From: Zygnema circumcarinatum
Taxonomy: Eukaryota > Streptophyta > Zygnematophyceae > Zygnematales > Zygnemataceae
DNA: 64,000 nt
Direction of reading: 5' to 3'
NCBI GenBank assembly: GCA_037447605.1
Contig: CM074809.1
Location: 1,946,907 to 2,010,906, forward strand
Shown in pieces: positions 47,601 to 59,960 of the stretch; the first letter of the stretch is position 1, and each line of letters starts with the position of its first letter. Below the pieces are notes generated by a model. That model saw nothing but the letters and a program-made list of their open reading frames with translations. It was not told the origin of the DNA and did no database searches. A program made the position numbers and the translations under genes.

Positions 47601-49239
47601 TGTCCATGTGGGACGGATTGCCCAAACCGGGGTATCCAAAAAGGGCTTCAAAAGCGATTGGAAGTGTTCAAGACCCCCGATAAGGGGTGGGCTGTTCGAA
47701 CTTTAGAACGCATTTATAGGTACAATTCGTTGTCTTCCCTGTGGTTTGTTGAATAGCCTCGTATGAACAGATTTCTTGTCAGTTTGCGATGACTGGAAGA
47801 GGCCGAATCTGTGTTCTGCATGTGCCTATTCCATTGGCCTATTGGTTGGCCGTTTCGATAATGGCAACGCTACAAGCAAGTCAAGCGACCATAGCAATCT
47901 TTATGTGTGTACGACATTTGTTGTGGGCAATGAACCGTTGGCCACTTTCGTGCTTATAGTCTTATGCCTGAATCCGCATAACTGCTGGTTGTTTTTTGGG
48001 AAATTATCACTAAATGCTGCCCGTGTAATTTGGGAGCCATGCAGTGGTGCAATTGTTTTTTTTTCAAACAGGCGCTGAATCTTTGTTTGCCCCTCCTCCT
48101 TATAATGGATCCTCATTCCACTCTGCAAACTGAGGTGAATCACTTGCGCTGTGGAGGGAAGCAGGGGGGAATTTGTTTCGGCCTATGTTGGCGAAGTCCT
48201 TAGTGATGCCGAGGCTCGAAAGAGGGGCGAAGCGCAGGACGAGCAGCGACTGAGGTGCAGCGCAACCCTCCCCCCATGGGCTCAACGATGTGTTTGCAGG
48301 AGTAGCATGTGGTGACCAGATCATCTGTTTGTTGGGAAGCATATGGCATATCGCTTATCCTTGTTGCAATCGCCGCCGGCTCTGTCCTTTTCTGTGGCAG
48401 GAATTCATACAATCTATGGTGTTATTTAAAAACTCTTGTTCTGATATATGGTGTAATCTTGCTTTGGATTTCAGTGTTGCGATGAGTTTTTGTCAGGTTG
48501 TTTGTCTTACACGACATCTGAAGCATTCCATGGCTGCTGTGCAGCTTTTTGTTCAATATAGATGCTCCGGGTGTGGCCGAAGAAGACATGCTCGTGATTG
48601 ATGGCTACCATGCGTCAAATGTGGCACGCTTCATAAACCACAGGTGCAGCACATATTCCTCTCCTTTCCCTTATGGTTAAGCCTTTAAAAGCCTGTTGCC
48701 CCTGTGCGTTTACCAAAAGTTCGTAATTGGGCACATCACTGTGCCCAATTACGAACTGTCTGTGTTATATGTATTGTTGGAAGATCAATAGGCCCCTGAA
48801 TGTGGTAACATATTTAAAAATCTGAAGTGCCTTCCCATTTGCTCTGCAAGTGCCAGATTCCCAAAAGAATATGCCCTTTTGTAGACATCAAACATCTGGT
48901 GGTTCTTATGGCGTAGCAGCTTTGTGATGGTGTGGGTTTTTATGCACTTCAGTTCTGATGACAGTGTTGATGACTTGCTTTGCTCTATGGTCTGTGATTA
49001 GCTGCGAAGGCAATATGGCAGTGTTTCGCGTCTATGTGGATACCCTTGAGTCGCGGTACGCCCAGCTTGCCTTGTTTGCCATTTGTGAGATTGAAGTTGG
49101 GACGGAGCTCTCGTACGACTATGAGTACAATGTGAGCACTCCCGAGGATACCAAACACGGCCACAAAGAGTCCATTCCATGCCGCTGTAAAGCTGAGAAG
49201 TGTCGGCAATGGTTGTGGAACCCGCCAGACATATCGTAA
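41656..49239 (+). CDS. SUVR-like SET-domain histone lysine methyltransferase with extended PHD finger
   Basis: The first exon (41656 to about 41,930) is acidic, ending in [11 protein letters not shown], the first part of an extended PHD finger. The exon from about 44,372 supplies the second part: [24 protein letters not shown] and CSRHF, the ePHD pattern. Middle exons (about 45,161-45,206; 45,944-46,060; 46,464-46,930) lead to [20 protein letters not shown], the SUVR-type entry to the pre-SET region. Then come a cysteine-poor pre-[45 protein letters not shown] (exon near 48,166), NVARFINHR (exon 48,555-48,650), ELSYDYEY and the post-[17 protein letters not shown] and post-SET catalytic motifs are intact. 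Predicted nuclear H3 lysine methyltransferase of the SUV39/SUVR group. The first intron is about 2.4 kb, so two adjacent genes (an ePHD protein and a SUVR) remain possible. Confidence 0.8.
42000..44370. other. Long intron (or intergenic gap) of the SUVR-like locus
   Basis: AT-rich with unsupported short ORFs. A GC-rich island lies at about 43,455-43,620 with ORFs on both strands but no recognised domain. A pyrimidine-rich tract with 11 or more C (about 44,345-44,368) directly precedes the acceptor of the ePHD exon. Confidence 0.5.
48718..48757. repeat. Perfect 18-bp inverted repeat with 4-nt loop
   Basis: AGTTCGTAATTGGGCACA, loop TCAC, then the exact reverse complement. It lies in the intron between the NVARFINHR exon and the last exon of the SUVR-like gene. 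Terminator-like in shape but in a eukaryotic intron; meaning unknown. Confidence 0.9.
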
Positions 49240-51451
49240 CGTTACTCACACTCTAGAGTCCAACAGCAGCTTTGGGTGCTCCTCCGAAGTCTCCAAAAGG
49301 GGAATCTCTCTTTGAAGGCGCTGATGGCTGTGCTTTGGAAGCCAGTCATAGATAGGACAGACTTCGATGGTTGTTTGTAGGGAGGAAGAAGTCGCTGCTC
49401 TCACTTTGGGCACATGCCGAGCCTGGAGGAGCACTCACATTGGGAATAAAAGTTTGTACATGCACATTTGATGGCATCGCCATCGTGAGATCAATGCAAC
49501 ATCTTTTCTTTTTGGACATCAGCTGGTAATCTTAAGTGAGCCCTAGTACTATGCCCATGTAGGGCAAAGTCTGAAGTGGAAAAATGCATATTTCATGGCA
49601 GAATCGAATGCTTCTTATCCGCAGCAGTTGGTAGCAATTCTTGTAAGGGCCTTTGGGTGTTCGCAAAGTAAACCCCTCAACTTAGCGGAATAGGAGAGCT
49701 CCAAACAATACGGCAAACAAGGTTTTGACCTTGCAGAGTCATGTCCGTCACTTCCTATTTGGCCACCGATCTGAGTACTTACGAAGCAATTTATACTTCC
49801 TTCCTGGCGAGGGATGCGCCCCTTTTCAGCCATGTTGGAAATGCAGCATCAACAGAAGCATCTTCCAACGAGCATTCGTCGAATAAACAAGTTTGACATT
49901 CAGAAATCGTCATTGGAAGTTGTTCGCAGGCCAAAACCTTCAGCAGTCAGCACACCCTTCAGAAAGCGACTTGGTGAGTACTAGCAGTGCCACGTGGCAT
50001 AGCGGCATTGGCCTAAGAGTGATCCTCAATTGCTGCCATGTTTCTCCCATTTGTAAAGCCGTGAAATAACCCACAATTCTTGATCCAAAAACCACAGATC
50101 GTCTTCATGTCTGACATTTGCTGTCATGCCACATCCGTCAACCATCAGTCGGATGATAACTTTCAATTAGATGCGAACAACCTCGAAGTGTATGCGGCTT
50201 TTGGTTTTGAATGCAGCCCAGTGGCCAAGATGGATGCAGTGAAGTCCCTTGCAGTCCTTGTTCCCTGCCGGCATCCGCGGTGTTGTTGCGCGGCCACACT
50301 CGCATGCCCATCACCATCATCGTCATCATCTTGCAACGAACACGCACAATCGGAGTGTGAACGGGCGAGAAAAGCTTCCAGGACACGTGTCATATCTAAC
50401 GGTCATAACCGAAACACGTGGCAATCCGCGGGGGTACACGTGACGAATTCAACGGTCAAAATCCGAAACACTGTCGTGACGGTGAGCGAGGGTACAGTGC
50501 AACTCGCGTTATAATGACAATGTGGCGTATCTAGCGGTCTATACCCGAAACCGTCATACGTGGCAGTCCAGGGGAAACACGTGACATATCCAACGGTTCA
50601 GATTCGAGACCTTCACAAGTGGTAGTCCGCTTGAGTACACGTGGCATATCCAACGGTCAAAAGCCGAACCATGACGCGTGGCAGTCCGAGTTCTAGGACC
50701 GCGTTGTGAGCCTAGAAGTTGATTTCCGCTCACAGCTGGTTTTGCTTTTGTCCTTGGCCCGTTGTGACCCGTTTACGTGGTTCTCACATCAAGTGTGTGC
50801 AGAATCGAGCTTCAAGGACTTCCAAAAAGGATGGGAAAATGGCATTGAACTCACGATGGCGAGGCCATGAGATGTACATGGACAAAAGCAGCATGGGGGA
50901 CCACGAGGAACTGGCCGCAAAGGACCTAAGCACAAAAGGAAAAAGCTATGAGCAAAAAACAAAGCATTCATTGAATGATGATTGATACTTTCATATTGGA
51001 CACTATCCGATTAAGTACACAGCGCTCTCACGCGATACCAATTATACACTAACAAGGAAACCTTTTGAAGAGGATAATACATCAAAATCATCCTTCGTTT
51101 ATTCCCAAATTGTAAGTAACACAAAGAAGATTGAACGAATTTTTGTCGACTGAGTTACACAGCAATGTAGGAAACTGGAGGACAAAGCCTCCAGCAGGAA
51201 CCCGGTAAACAAACAGTCGTTGTATCTACAGGTTAGCTTTGACGGACCTCTATTCTGGATCAGACAGTATCTCCAGGAAAGCCGCATTTCAGGAGCCGGT
51301 TCCTAATAATAGGGCGTGTCAGACTTAACAAAATCTTACGGAAACCAATACGAAAACAAAAGCTAGGAAGAACTCCTTTCCAGACGGATCGATGGTGTCA
51401 AACTTACGAACAGGCACACTCTTGACGATTTTAAAGTCTGACAAGCCCTAA
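49240..51451. other. Convergent intergenic region, SUVR-like / EMC3
   Basis: No supported gene over 2.2 kb. It holds two copies of a dispersed motif (about 49,452-49,510 on plus; 50,834-50,892 on minus) and a set of diverged ~60-base tandem repeats at 50,384-50,700. Confidence 0.5.
50384..50700. repeat. Diverged ~60-base tandem repeats with ACGTG cores
   Basis: About five units, each built from ACACGTGNCATATC, then AACGGTCANAANCCGAAAC, then an ACGTGGCAGTCC-like block. Units vary from about 50 to 80 bases and are well diverged. Each carries one or two ACGTG (ABRE/G-box core) words. Confidence 0.7.
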
Positions 51452-54397
51452 TCACAACGACCTAAGTCGCTGCCGTAAAATTTCAATGGCCCGCTGCTCG
51501 CTCTCTTGCACCTTCCATTCATGCTGCATCAGGTCCAATCCGTCCTTTTCCATGGAGAGGACCTGCGTTTGGCCCATCGTAGATAAAAACGTCAAAGCAA
51601 GCAGTGAGCCATGTCAGAGCATTTTCTCATCTGATCCCCTTGAGGCGTACACAGGGATAGTTCTCTTCACCCCCCAAAGCTGTATTCTGCATCTTGGACG
51701 AGGACTGCCTATCATCAAAGTCCACTCTCTGCCAAAAGGACTGAGTGTATGCACCTTGGAAGGATCTGACCCAAAGCCGCCCATCTGCATCGCCATCTGA
51801 GACTGCATCAGCTTCTGCGCATCATCCTGGGCTGCATCCACGCACCAAAACGATATAGTTAGCAAGCGAACCAATTCTGTTATCGTTTGCAGTGTGTCTT
51901 GCGTTGTTTAGCGCCCATTTCTAGGTGTCTGTCTCAGTGTTGTTATTTTGCAATCAAGGAAACACTGGTTCGTAAGTGTCTTCCGAAAAGAGTTTTTAGG
52001 TAGGTGAAGCAGCCATGGACCAACCATTTTCTTCTCCAAGAATGAGACTAAACAGTCCACGAAGTCCGAGGAAGTTCAAGAAATACCTGTCACATCGAGC
52101 GATAGAAAGGATTAGCCGCAAACTATTGTAAAAAGGACTGAAAAGCTGCACAGTCTACCCAGTTCAGTGAGACTATTAGCCAAAGACTCTGTTAAAAGTT
52201 GAGGTGATAGACTTTGATCCTACGCTAGTTGTAAGGATCAGAATAAAAAGATTCAAAATAACTTTGTAAAGCAATTCCTGACAAAGAGGATGACGTTAGG
52301 ATGCTTCAAATAGGTTGTCGGATTAATACTTTCACTGAAGCAATAAGTTTCTAAACCATTTGAGTTTCCTGCATGATTGAATCAACACGCACGAACTCAC
52401 CATGAGCGGCTGCTGACATAGCTCACATCCACCGAGCTAAGGTCGATACCATTCTGGAGCATTCCTCGAAACCGCTGAGTCAGAGGAAAGGGTACCTTTG
52501 CTGCAAACAAAATGGCATTCAGTCACAAATTTCCGTATGAGAATTGTATGAAGACAAAGTCCTGGAAACGCGTCAACAATGCAGAAAACACAAGACGATC
52601 AGCGTTGAACACAATGAGAAGATGGTCGAAACAATTATTTTCTCCTCTCCTCACTCACTCTTGCTCTCTCTCTTCCTCTTCTCTACCAACCTTTCAGCTG
52701 CAACTGACACTCATAACGTTAGCTGCTGTGGGAGGAGGCACAGACCTGCCACAAATCCAGAAAAGAAGAAATTCACCCAAGCAAACGTAACGGTCTGTGC
52801 AAATCAAACAAACAAACGACCCAGAGTCAAGACAGTAGAAAAAGCCACTCAGTCGCCCGCTGGCAATGAAAGGGTTCATTCCACAAAGCGTGAGAGCTAC
52901 CTCCTATTGGCAAACAGACCTACTAAAAAAGCAATAATTCACACTGCAGATAAACATACCTGAGGCACAATCATCGAGAGATTCTTTTTCATCATGTCAA
53001 CTGCCATATTAGGATCAGTTAGCATTTGCGTTTGCGGTGTTGAAGACTGGCCTTTGGGGACATGCAAAAGCCCATTCTCCTGCAATCGTTTCCAATCCAA
53101 ATGATTAGAATGCAATACTCGACTTTTCACATAGACTCTTATTCTAACCCCTGATCCTAACAACTACTAAACCTCGACAGTCTTTAAGGTCCTCCATACA
53201 AGACCAGAAATCTTCGAACCCCTTTTTTTTAACAATAAACATGCGCAAGTCACAAACCAGTCCAGGTCAGCGGCGAGCACGACCTCATGCTCACTCCTTT
53301 TTTCGAGCGACTACCTCTAGGTACTCCAAGCTTCTTGCATTTTCATTGTGCAATTGCTGGTTTCACGATTTGTATACGAGAAAGCTTGAAGGTTCACAAT
53401 TTTTCCATCCAGCCCAATACAGGAGTTCGTCATCGCATGGACTGTACAGACTTGACATAAATTTTTTTGACCGTTCATGCCGCCTTCAGCACTACCACTT
53501 TCAGTAGAAAATCTGTAGACTTATTGACACATTCCCAAAAGACTTTGGCATTGCTGAGGCTGCCTCAAGAACTTCTCAATTAAATCTTTTCCCAAAATAA
53601 TACGACGATGGTTTTTATATGCTAAAGAAATCTGCTCGTAAATTTGTGTCGCAAAGGTTGCAGAAAACTAAGACAAGCTTACCTCGTTGTTGAAGTACGT
53701 GCGGCGAATGCGAAAAGCTCTTGCGGGAAGATAACACCCAGCCATTCGGAGCATGCGCGCTCTCAGCACCACTTGACTACATGCTCACCACGTAAGAGTT
53801 AGATTAGTTGTACAATGCAGTCTTCTACATAAGCACTCAATAGATTAATGAAGCAACCCACGACATATCTTCAAACGCGAGGTGCAAAATCATCAGCGAG
53901 AAAAATCATAAAAGCGCGAAAAGTAGTAATGGCCATAGCTGGAATCTGCAATATATGAGAACCATTTCCTTCATTGCAGTGACAGGATGACAAAGGATAA
54001 GGCAAGAATGGCACAAGAAAAGTTTGAATTAACAAATGCTTCCATGGCCAGAAAAGAAAAGAAAAAAGTGGAATGAACTCGAGTTGTACAGCATTGCTGT
54101 GTCTTGCCTCCGCTCTTCAAACCCCTTCGACGAAAAAATTGAACCAGAACTCATTAAATTATGAGAATATGGCAGAAAGAGACAGACAGAGAGAGAAATA
54201 GAAAGAGAGAGAGAGAGAGAGGGAGAGAGAGAGAGAGAGAGAGAGTACCCTTGCTTGAGAGCTTTGAGATCGACCGGTGGCTCACTGCGCGTCAGCTTTG
54301 TCACAAAGAATCGAAGAATTCCAATCAATACCATGACCACGGTGAGAGGCAGAAGCACCCAGTCCCGGATCTGCGAGTCCAACACGAGGTCCGCCAT
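51452..54397 (-). CDS. EMC3: ER membrane protein complex subunit 3 (EMC3)
   Basis: Eight exons with closing phases: 54397-54249, 53776-53683, 53079-52960, 52794-52746, 52500-52401, 52086-52025, 51831-51755 and 51562-51452, giving 253 residues, the usual plant length. Landmarks: [20 protein letters not shown] with the first membrane helix, [103 protein letters not shown] and [15 protein letters not shown]3 is a core subunit of the conserved ER membrane complex, which inserts tail-anchored and multipass membrane proteins, and it belongs to the YidC/Oxa1-related insertase group. It is divergently paired with the MFS gene, with 553 bases between the starts. Confidence 0.96.
54171..54247. repeat. 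GA microsatellite at EMC3 exon 1 donor
   Basis: (GA)n with a few interruptions, beginning directly beside the exon 1 splice donor of EMC3. In the transcript it is a CT tract at the start of intron 1. ORFs through it are artefacts. Confidence 0.85.
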
Positions 54398-54950
54398 GGC
54401 TGCCGCCCTCCCACCGCCCTCCCTCGCAGCCTCTCTCCTCAGCTTCCTCCCTCCAGGAAACTCCGATCCAGTGGGCGGAGTCCATAATAAGCAGATCAAC
54501 TTGTCTCCGAGATCAACGGTACGACTTCTCAGATTCGTTCTGTGCTAGATCCTGATTCATAAGTTCTCCAACAAGATCAACCGGACTCGCTGCCACGTGT
54601 CATGTTCAGCGAATGCGCTCGCGCGCGCCCATTGAAACCGCGAGTCACTTTTTGGGACGCGAGCGGCGTCCCCGGAGCGCCGAATGTGTTTACCGACGTC
54701 CAAGTGGCTGCCCAGGAATGTTGACCTTCGTCCTGAAGGGGTACCAGGTGGCATTACCTGCTCGTACCACGCACACACTCGGTACACGTGGCGCATTGCC
54801 ATTGGAGATCGTCGACTATAAATGCGCGACGAAGAAAAGCCCTCCCGTTCTCGGCTCGCTCGTTACAGGGAGGGAGAGGGGAAGGAGAGTGGGAAAGGAG
54901 GGAAGGGGAAAGAGAGAGAGAGGGAAGGGGGTGAGGAGGGAGCTGCCAAT
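54398..54950. promoter_or_regulatory. Divergent upstream region, EMC3 / MFS transporter
   Basis: 553 bases between divergent starts. On the plus side there is a TATA box, CTATAAA, at 54816-54822, an inverted CCAAT box (ATTGG, about 54,800) and a CACGTG G-box near 54,785. The predicted start of transcription near 54,845-54,855 is followed by a purine-rich leader. A GC-rich GCGCTCGCGCGCGCCC block lies at 54,614-54,630. No TATA box is obvious for EMC3. Confidence 0.65.
54817..54822 (+). promoter_or_regulatory. TATA box of the MFS transporter gene
   Basis: TATAAA about 134 bases ahead of the ATG at 54951. It decides the start: the longer ORF's ATG at 54822 overlaps this box and would lie upstream of the transcript. 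Confidence 0.65.
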
Positions 54951-57900
54951 ATGAGGGCGGAAATGCAGGGCATACGGAAATATGTGAGGCATGGAGAAGA
55001 AGAGAAGGTCGATGGCATGAGCAGCATGAAGAGCGTGATGCCTGACAGGGGCATCATGCTCGTGCTTGTCTTCATGGACCTCTTTGGAGTCGGTCTCGCC
55101 ATGCCTCTGGTCACTCCTCTTATTAAATCGCTCGGTAATTTTATACAAACTCGTTTGATGACGTTGCGGAGAATGCATTCATCTGGTGGACGTTGCAGGG
55201 GCCTGACTGTTTGGAAGATCTGTCCAAGAAGTTAAATTCTTTGAGAAGCAAGAAGTTCCTACTTTTTTTTTAGTGAGGGGATGGTTTTTTGACGAGAGAG
55301 TTCTTGGATCTATGCCGCCGGGACGTTTTAATTCGGTACCTTGAGTTGGAGAATTGCGCTTATTCACTTTACGTGCTGTGCGGAAGAATTGGAAAATGGC
55401 TTATAGGCGTCTCCGGTTTGGTTCTGCCTATCATGAAACAAAGAAGGCTTAGATGGAAGAAGATTCGGAAGGACATCGTTTCATTTTCAGTCAGTGCTGG
55501 GCGATACAGAATTTTGTGCATGCACTGTCGCCTGCTCGTCTTAAACAGCCTTTGGGCATTCCGTACTGACCAGACGACGACTTTATGCTCGTAATGCCTT
55601 GTGTCGTGCAAACACTCAGCTGTGATCGCTGCTTTTGAATGAGCTATGACGGATACTTTTATCTTCCAAAAAATGGCGGAGGCGCAGGTGCATCACCCAT
55701 GCAAATCGGCCTCCTGTCATCGTTTTATGGAGCCGTGCAACTCATCAGTGGCCCGTTCATGGTGAGGCATTTAAGCAGATGGTCGCGAGCAAGTGGCTAA
55801 GTAGAACTAGAATTCACCAGCTGTCAGTGTTACTAGTTTGTTTAAATAGTAATGTAAAGTAACGGATGAGAGCAATTCTCGAGTGTTATCATCTTAAATT
55901 ATTCCTGTTCTAGTGAAGGTCTTCGGCGCAAACAATCTATTGCATCAAAAAATTGCTTGTAAATATGAAAAGAGGTTTATGCTGGCTTGTTCTTAATTTA
56001 TTTTTAATACTGTTTTACGAAAAAATGCTGAAGGACGTAAGGTTGCATTAACGATAACGACTTGCACGTGTTGACTTTTGTTCGGAAAAGTCAACTTCGT
56101 ATCATTATTCCTTTGTACTATTGTGCGGTGTTCTTCTCTCCATTCGATCTAGTCAGGCATGCTTTTGGGATAACCTCTCACTCCTGATCGTCTTAAAAAT
56201 GGACATAACATAACCTCATTCCAGGCTTGTTTCTTATTAGACTCCTTGTGCTAAAATTAACTTTACTGGGAGAGTTTCTTAAATGAGCCCCACTTGCATG
56301 CAGGGGCTGTTGAGTGATAGATTCGGGCGAAAGATAGTAATGTTGCTTTCATACATGGGTGCCATGGTGGGATATCTCCTGCTCGGCTTCAGCTCGTCTC
56401 TGCAGGTACACAGTAACCTGATAATCCACTATTCCTGATAATCCTTGAACCACTTTGCGACTGCATGTTTGCATGAGTCCCCGCCTGCACCGCGAACCTC
56501 TTGTAAAATTGTTCTGGGTGTACTGGGGCCTCGTTGAAAGGCTTTCGTAGGTTGAAGCGGATTTGTCTCTTTAGCATCAGTTGTGAATGTGAGCACAGTC
56601 ATCGCGAAGAAAAAAAAAATTTGAAATGCATATGCTACTTTTGGATGAAATGCAGATGGTGGTCGTGTCCCGGATCATCACTGGACTCCTGAAGCACTCA
56701 CAAAATGCCACTAAAGCATATGTGGCTGACCACACCACTCCTGGAAATCGGGCTGTAGAGCTTGGCCGGTTAGCTTCACCTTCCCGGGAAATGGTTCAGG
56801 ATTGAGGGAAAGGGACCGAGAAGATTGGAATTCAGAGTCAGTTTGAGATCGGATTTGATCTTTTGACTTGCAATGTCTACAAGTAGAGGTGGTTGTTTTG
56901 GAAAGTTCACGGTTCTTATCTGCCAATGGGGGCAGAATGGCAACAGCGTCGGGACTGGGCATCATGGTGGGGCCCACCGTAGGAGGATTTCTATTCAAGG
57001 TATGAGTCATTTTGGAAACATATGCTCGTTTGGGCAAAGTGCGTGGCCAGGGGAAGGGCACTAGGTAGTCCTTTGAATATTGGGATTAAATTCATAATGA
57101 CTCTGACTTGACATGTACTGAAGTCATAGTCTATCTTACGAAATAGCAGATTTGAACCAATCCTAACCAAGCTTGTTCGTACATCATGCGTGAATTTAAG
57201 TGTTGTGATTTTGCCTTGCTTGGTGGCCATTTGGCAGGTCGGAGGGTATGCACTTCCGGGTTCCCTAGCCGCGTCGCTCTACCTCATTAACATCGCCATT
57301 GTTGCCGGGCTTTTGCCACCTGACAAAGTTCTTCACCCGAACAGGATGCCCGAGGAAGGAAAGGGATTTCTGATGCCGTGGCATGGTCACCTCCCTCGGG
57401 TCAGTTAGCTTTGCTGCTTTGCAGCTCTTGCTCACCTCTTTAGGATTGTCTCGTACTGAATCGTGGTCGTCAGTTGAAATCTACTACCAAAGACTTTCAA
57501 AATCGGAGACTGAAACTTTCTCTTTGTAGGTTACTGGTGCTGGTGAAGGAGGCCTGTGGTCTTTGCTCCTTTTTGCTTCTCCTCACCTGCTCCCACATGC
57601 ATGGGAAGGGGGACTCCAGGTCTCCATGCTGGCGAGACCGCAAATAGCTGCTCTGTTTTCGGTTCGTCTCTTTCTCGGGCTCGCTGTTCAGACCTTCCGA
57701 CAGGGATTTGCCCTCCTGGTGTTCTATCGTTTCAACTTTTCCGTGCGAGACAACGGTCTGCTCATCTCCTATCAGGTCTGGGCAATACGCAGCTGCACTT
57801 CAAGTCTTGCGTAAAGCATGGAAGTCAATATATTTCTGGCGATGACAAAAGGAGAGCTATGCAGATTCATGTTCGACAAGGAAGTGCCTGATGTGAGTAG

Positions 57901-59960
57901 GTGTCTGGTCTCTAATGGACCTGCAGGGGGTTTGAAATGCAGGGTGCTCTGTCATCTCTAGTGCAGGGTTTTGCAATAAAGCCTCTTGTAAATTATTTTG
58001 ATGAGGGTACCCTCCTTTTCCGAGGCATGCTCCTCCTTGGTGGCTCTTTCATTGCCTGTTCGTGGAGTCCTACTATTGTGAGTTACTTCATTGATTCCCA
58101 TACCCCTGCAGAGTTAATCTTTCAGTCGTTACTTTTCATGTCACGGGAACCAGTTATCAGCATCCATTCTTTCCAACATACCTTAGTTCTGCATGGATTC
58201 TTTCTGCGTCTGCACGTATGCACCGGTTACGTCCTGCTTTACTTCATGGCCTTCAATTTAGGCACCAGCAAGAAGCGCATCTTGAGCAGCTCTCTTACTT
58301 CTGGTGGCTTTCGGCGGCGGTGGGAGCAGCCCATCCTGGTGGTCATGTTGACGCCGAACGCCTTCTCTTCCGGAGTACTGCGCACAACATTCACTGCGTT
58401 GCTCACATCTGTCGTACCATCCTCCGAGGTGCTATACGCGCGCTCTCCCACAGCAGAGCAATGCAGCGCCTTTATGTCACTTGCAAGCGGATTCTGTTAC
58501 TCACGTTACTCCCTCTTCTACTGTGACTATATCTTTGGCTTGTTGCAGTTTCCTGTTTTTTTAAACATCCGTGTTGACAAAAGGACCTCACCTTCTACGG
58601 AGGCTCTCTTGAACTGACGAAGCATTCTCAAGCATTTGTTGGTATGTGTGCTGTGAAATGTCTCACCTGCATGCATGCGTGCCTGCATGCATGCAGGTGG
58701 GTCAAATTTTGGGCTTATCGGATGCGGCCATGTCCGCCTGCCGCGTGATGGGCCCCGCCCTGGCAGGGGCGCTGGCGAGCTGGTGGGGGCCGGGCATTCC
58801 GGGAACTGTCAGGTGCACATTACATAACTTCCTTCCCTTTTTCTTTGATTTCGATTCGATTATTTTATTTCTGATCGCTCTGCGGTTTCTATAGGAACAA
58901 ATCTCAAGGAGAAAGAGATTACACTTGCCTGCCAGGGTACGGCTTGACAAAAGGAAAAAGGAAAGGGAAGGCTGTCTGAATATCTTGGACTTTGCGACCG
59001 AAGATTTGAAAAACGTTCTCTGCATGTGCAGTAAACGCTTAAGTAATTTTGTTGGATGTTTATACTTGTGAGACTAAGGGACTTAAGCGCCACTATGGGA
59101 ATTTATATCCCTTTTATATGGGCAGGCCAAGTGATCCTCCGTACTACATCCTCGCATATATTTGGCATCTTCTGTGACTTCAACCCTTGTAGGGTAACTT
59201 GAGCGTTAAGCATCCATCTCAAATGCAACAGTCGAAAGGGACAGAAGTTGAGCAGCTTTTATTTTGTCGGTCTTATAGAAATTGGCTTTGGAGGTTGAGG
59301 AGGGGGGGGGAATGCTGCTGTGGTCGATCTGCATTACTGTAGCCTTTTCATTCCACAGTTAACATGCTCTTGCAGAGGGTAGTCCCCTGCAACAATGCTG
59401 CAGCCTTCACTTCGTTGGGGTACGGTTGAAAATGCAGCTACTTTCGGGGTGCCAAAAGTGCATTAGGATGATGATGTGTGGTCGATGCCTGCTCCTCAGT
59501 TACAACTGCCCATTTTTTAATGTCCCGGTATTCCTCATTTGCTAATATGTTTCTATTCGTTGGTTTCTTCAGTGGGTTTCTTGCATTTGCTGCCGCAATG
59601 CTATTATATGCAACCGGGTGCGTGTCAAGCCATCGAGCGCATCCGCTGCCGACCAACCGATCTGATGCCAATGTCGGAACCGAGGACGAACGGCCTCTTC
59701 TGGGAGAGCTGCACGATGACGTCACTGGAGCATCACCTTCCAACAAGAAGCAAAGTTTCGAAGTGGTGGTCCAGCCGGATGCCCCCGTGAGCCGGCAAAC
59801 GGGGGGGGGTGGGCGCTTAGAGAATGGGGCCAATGGGTTTTCTATGCAGTATAGGCGAAACTCCTCCCGGAAAAAGCTGCAGCAGGGGTTCGATAGTGAC
59901 GGAATGGAAAGCACCAGGATGAACCTTTTGAGCTCTAGGTCCCTGCAAGGGCAAGCTTAG
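54951..59960 (+). CDS. Major facilitator superfamily transporter (MFSD9/MFSD10/TetA-like)
   Basis: Exons read: 54951-55134, 55688-55761, 56304-56405, 56656-56768, 56936-56999, 57238-57399, 57530-57775, from 57943, one ending near 58,429 with VVPSSE, one from about 58,697 (VGQILGLSDAAMSACRVMGPALAGALASWWG), and the last ending at 59960. Hydrophobic segments fit a 12-helix MFS protein. Motif A is clear (GLLSDRFGRKIVM) after QIGLLSSFYGAVQLISGPFM. An equivalent of the second-half repeat is seen in the VGQILGL…GPALAG segment. The last ~120 residues after the final helix (FLFVGFFSGFLAFAAAMLLY) are a polar, probably cytosolic tail. Substrate unknown. This subgroup includes animal MFSD9/10/14 and bacterial tetracycline-type exporters; plant members are poorly studied. 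Confidence 0.88.
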
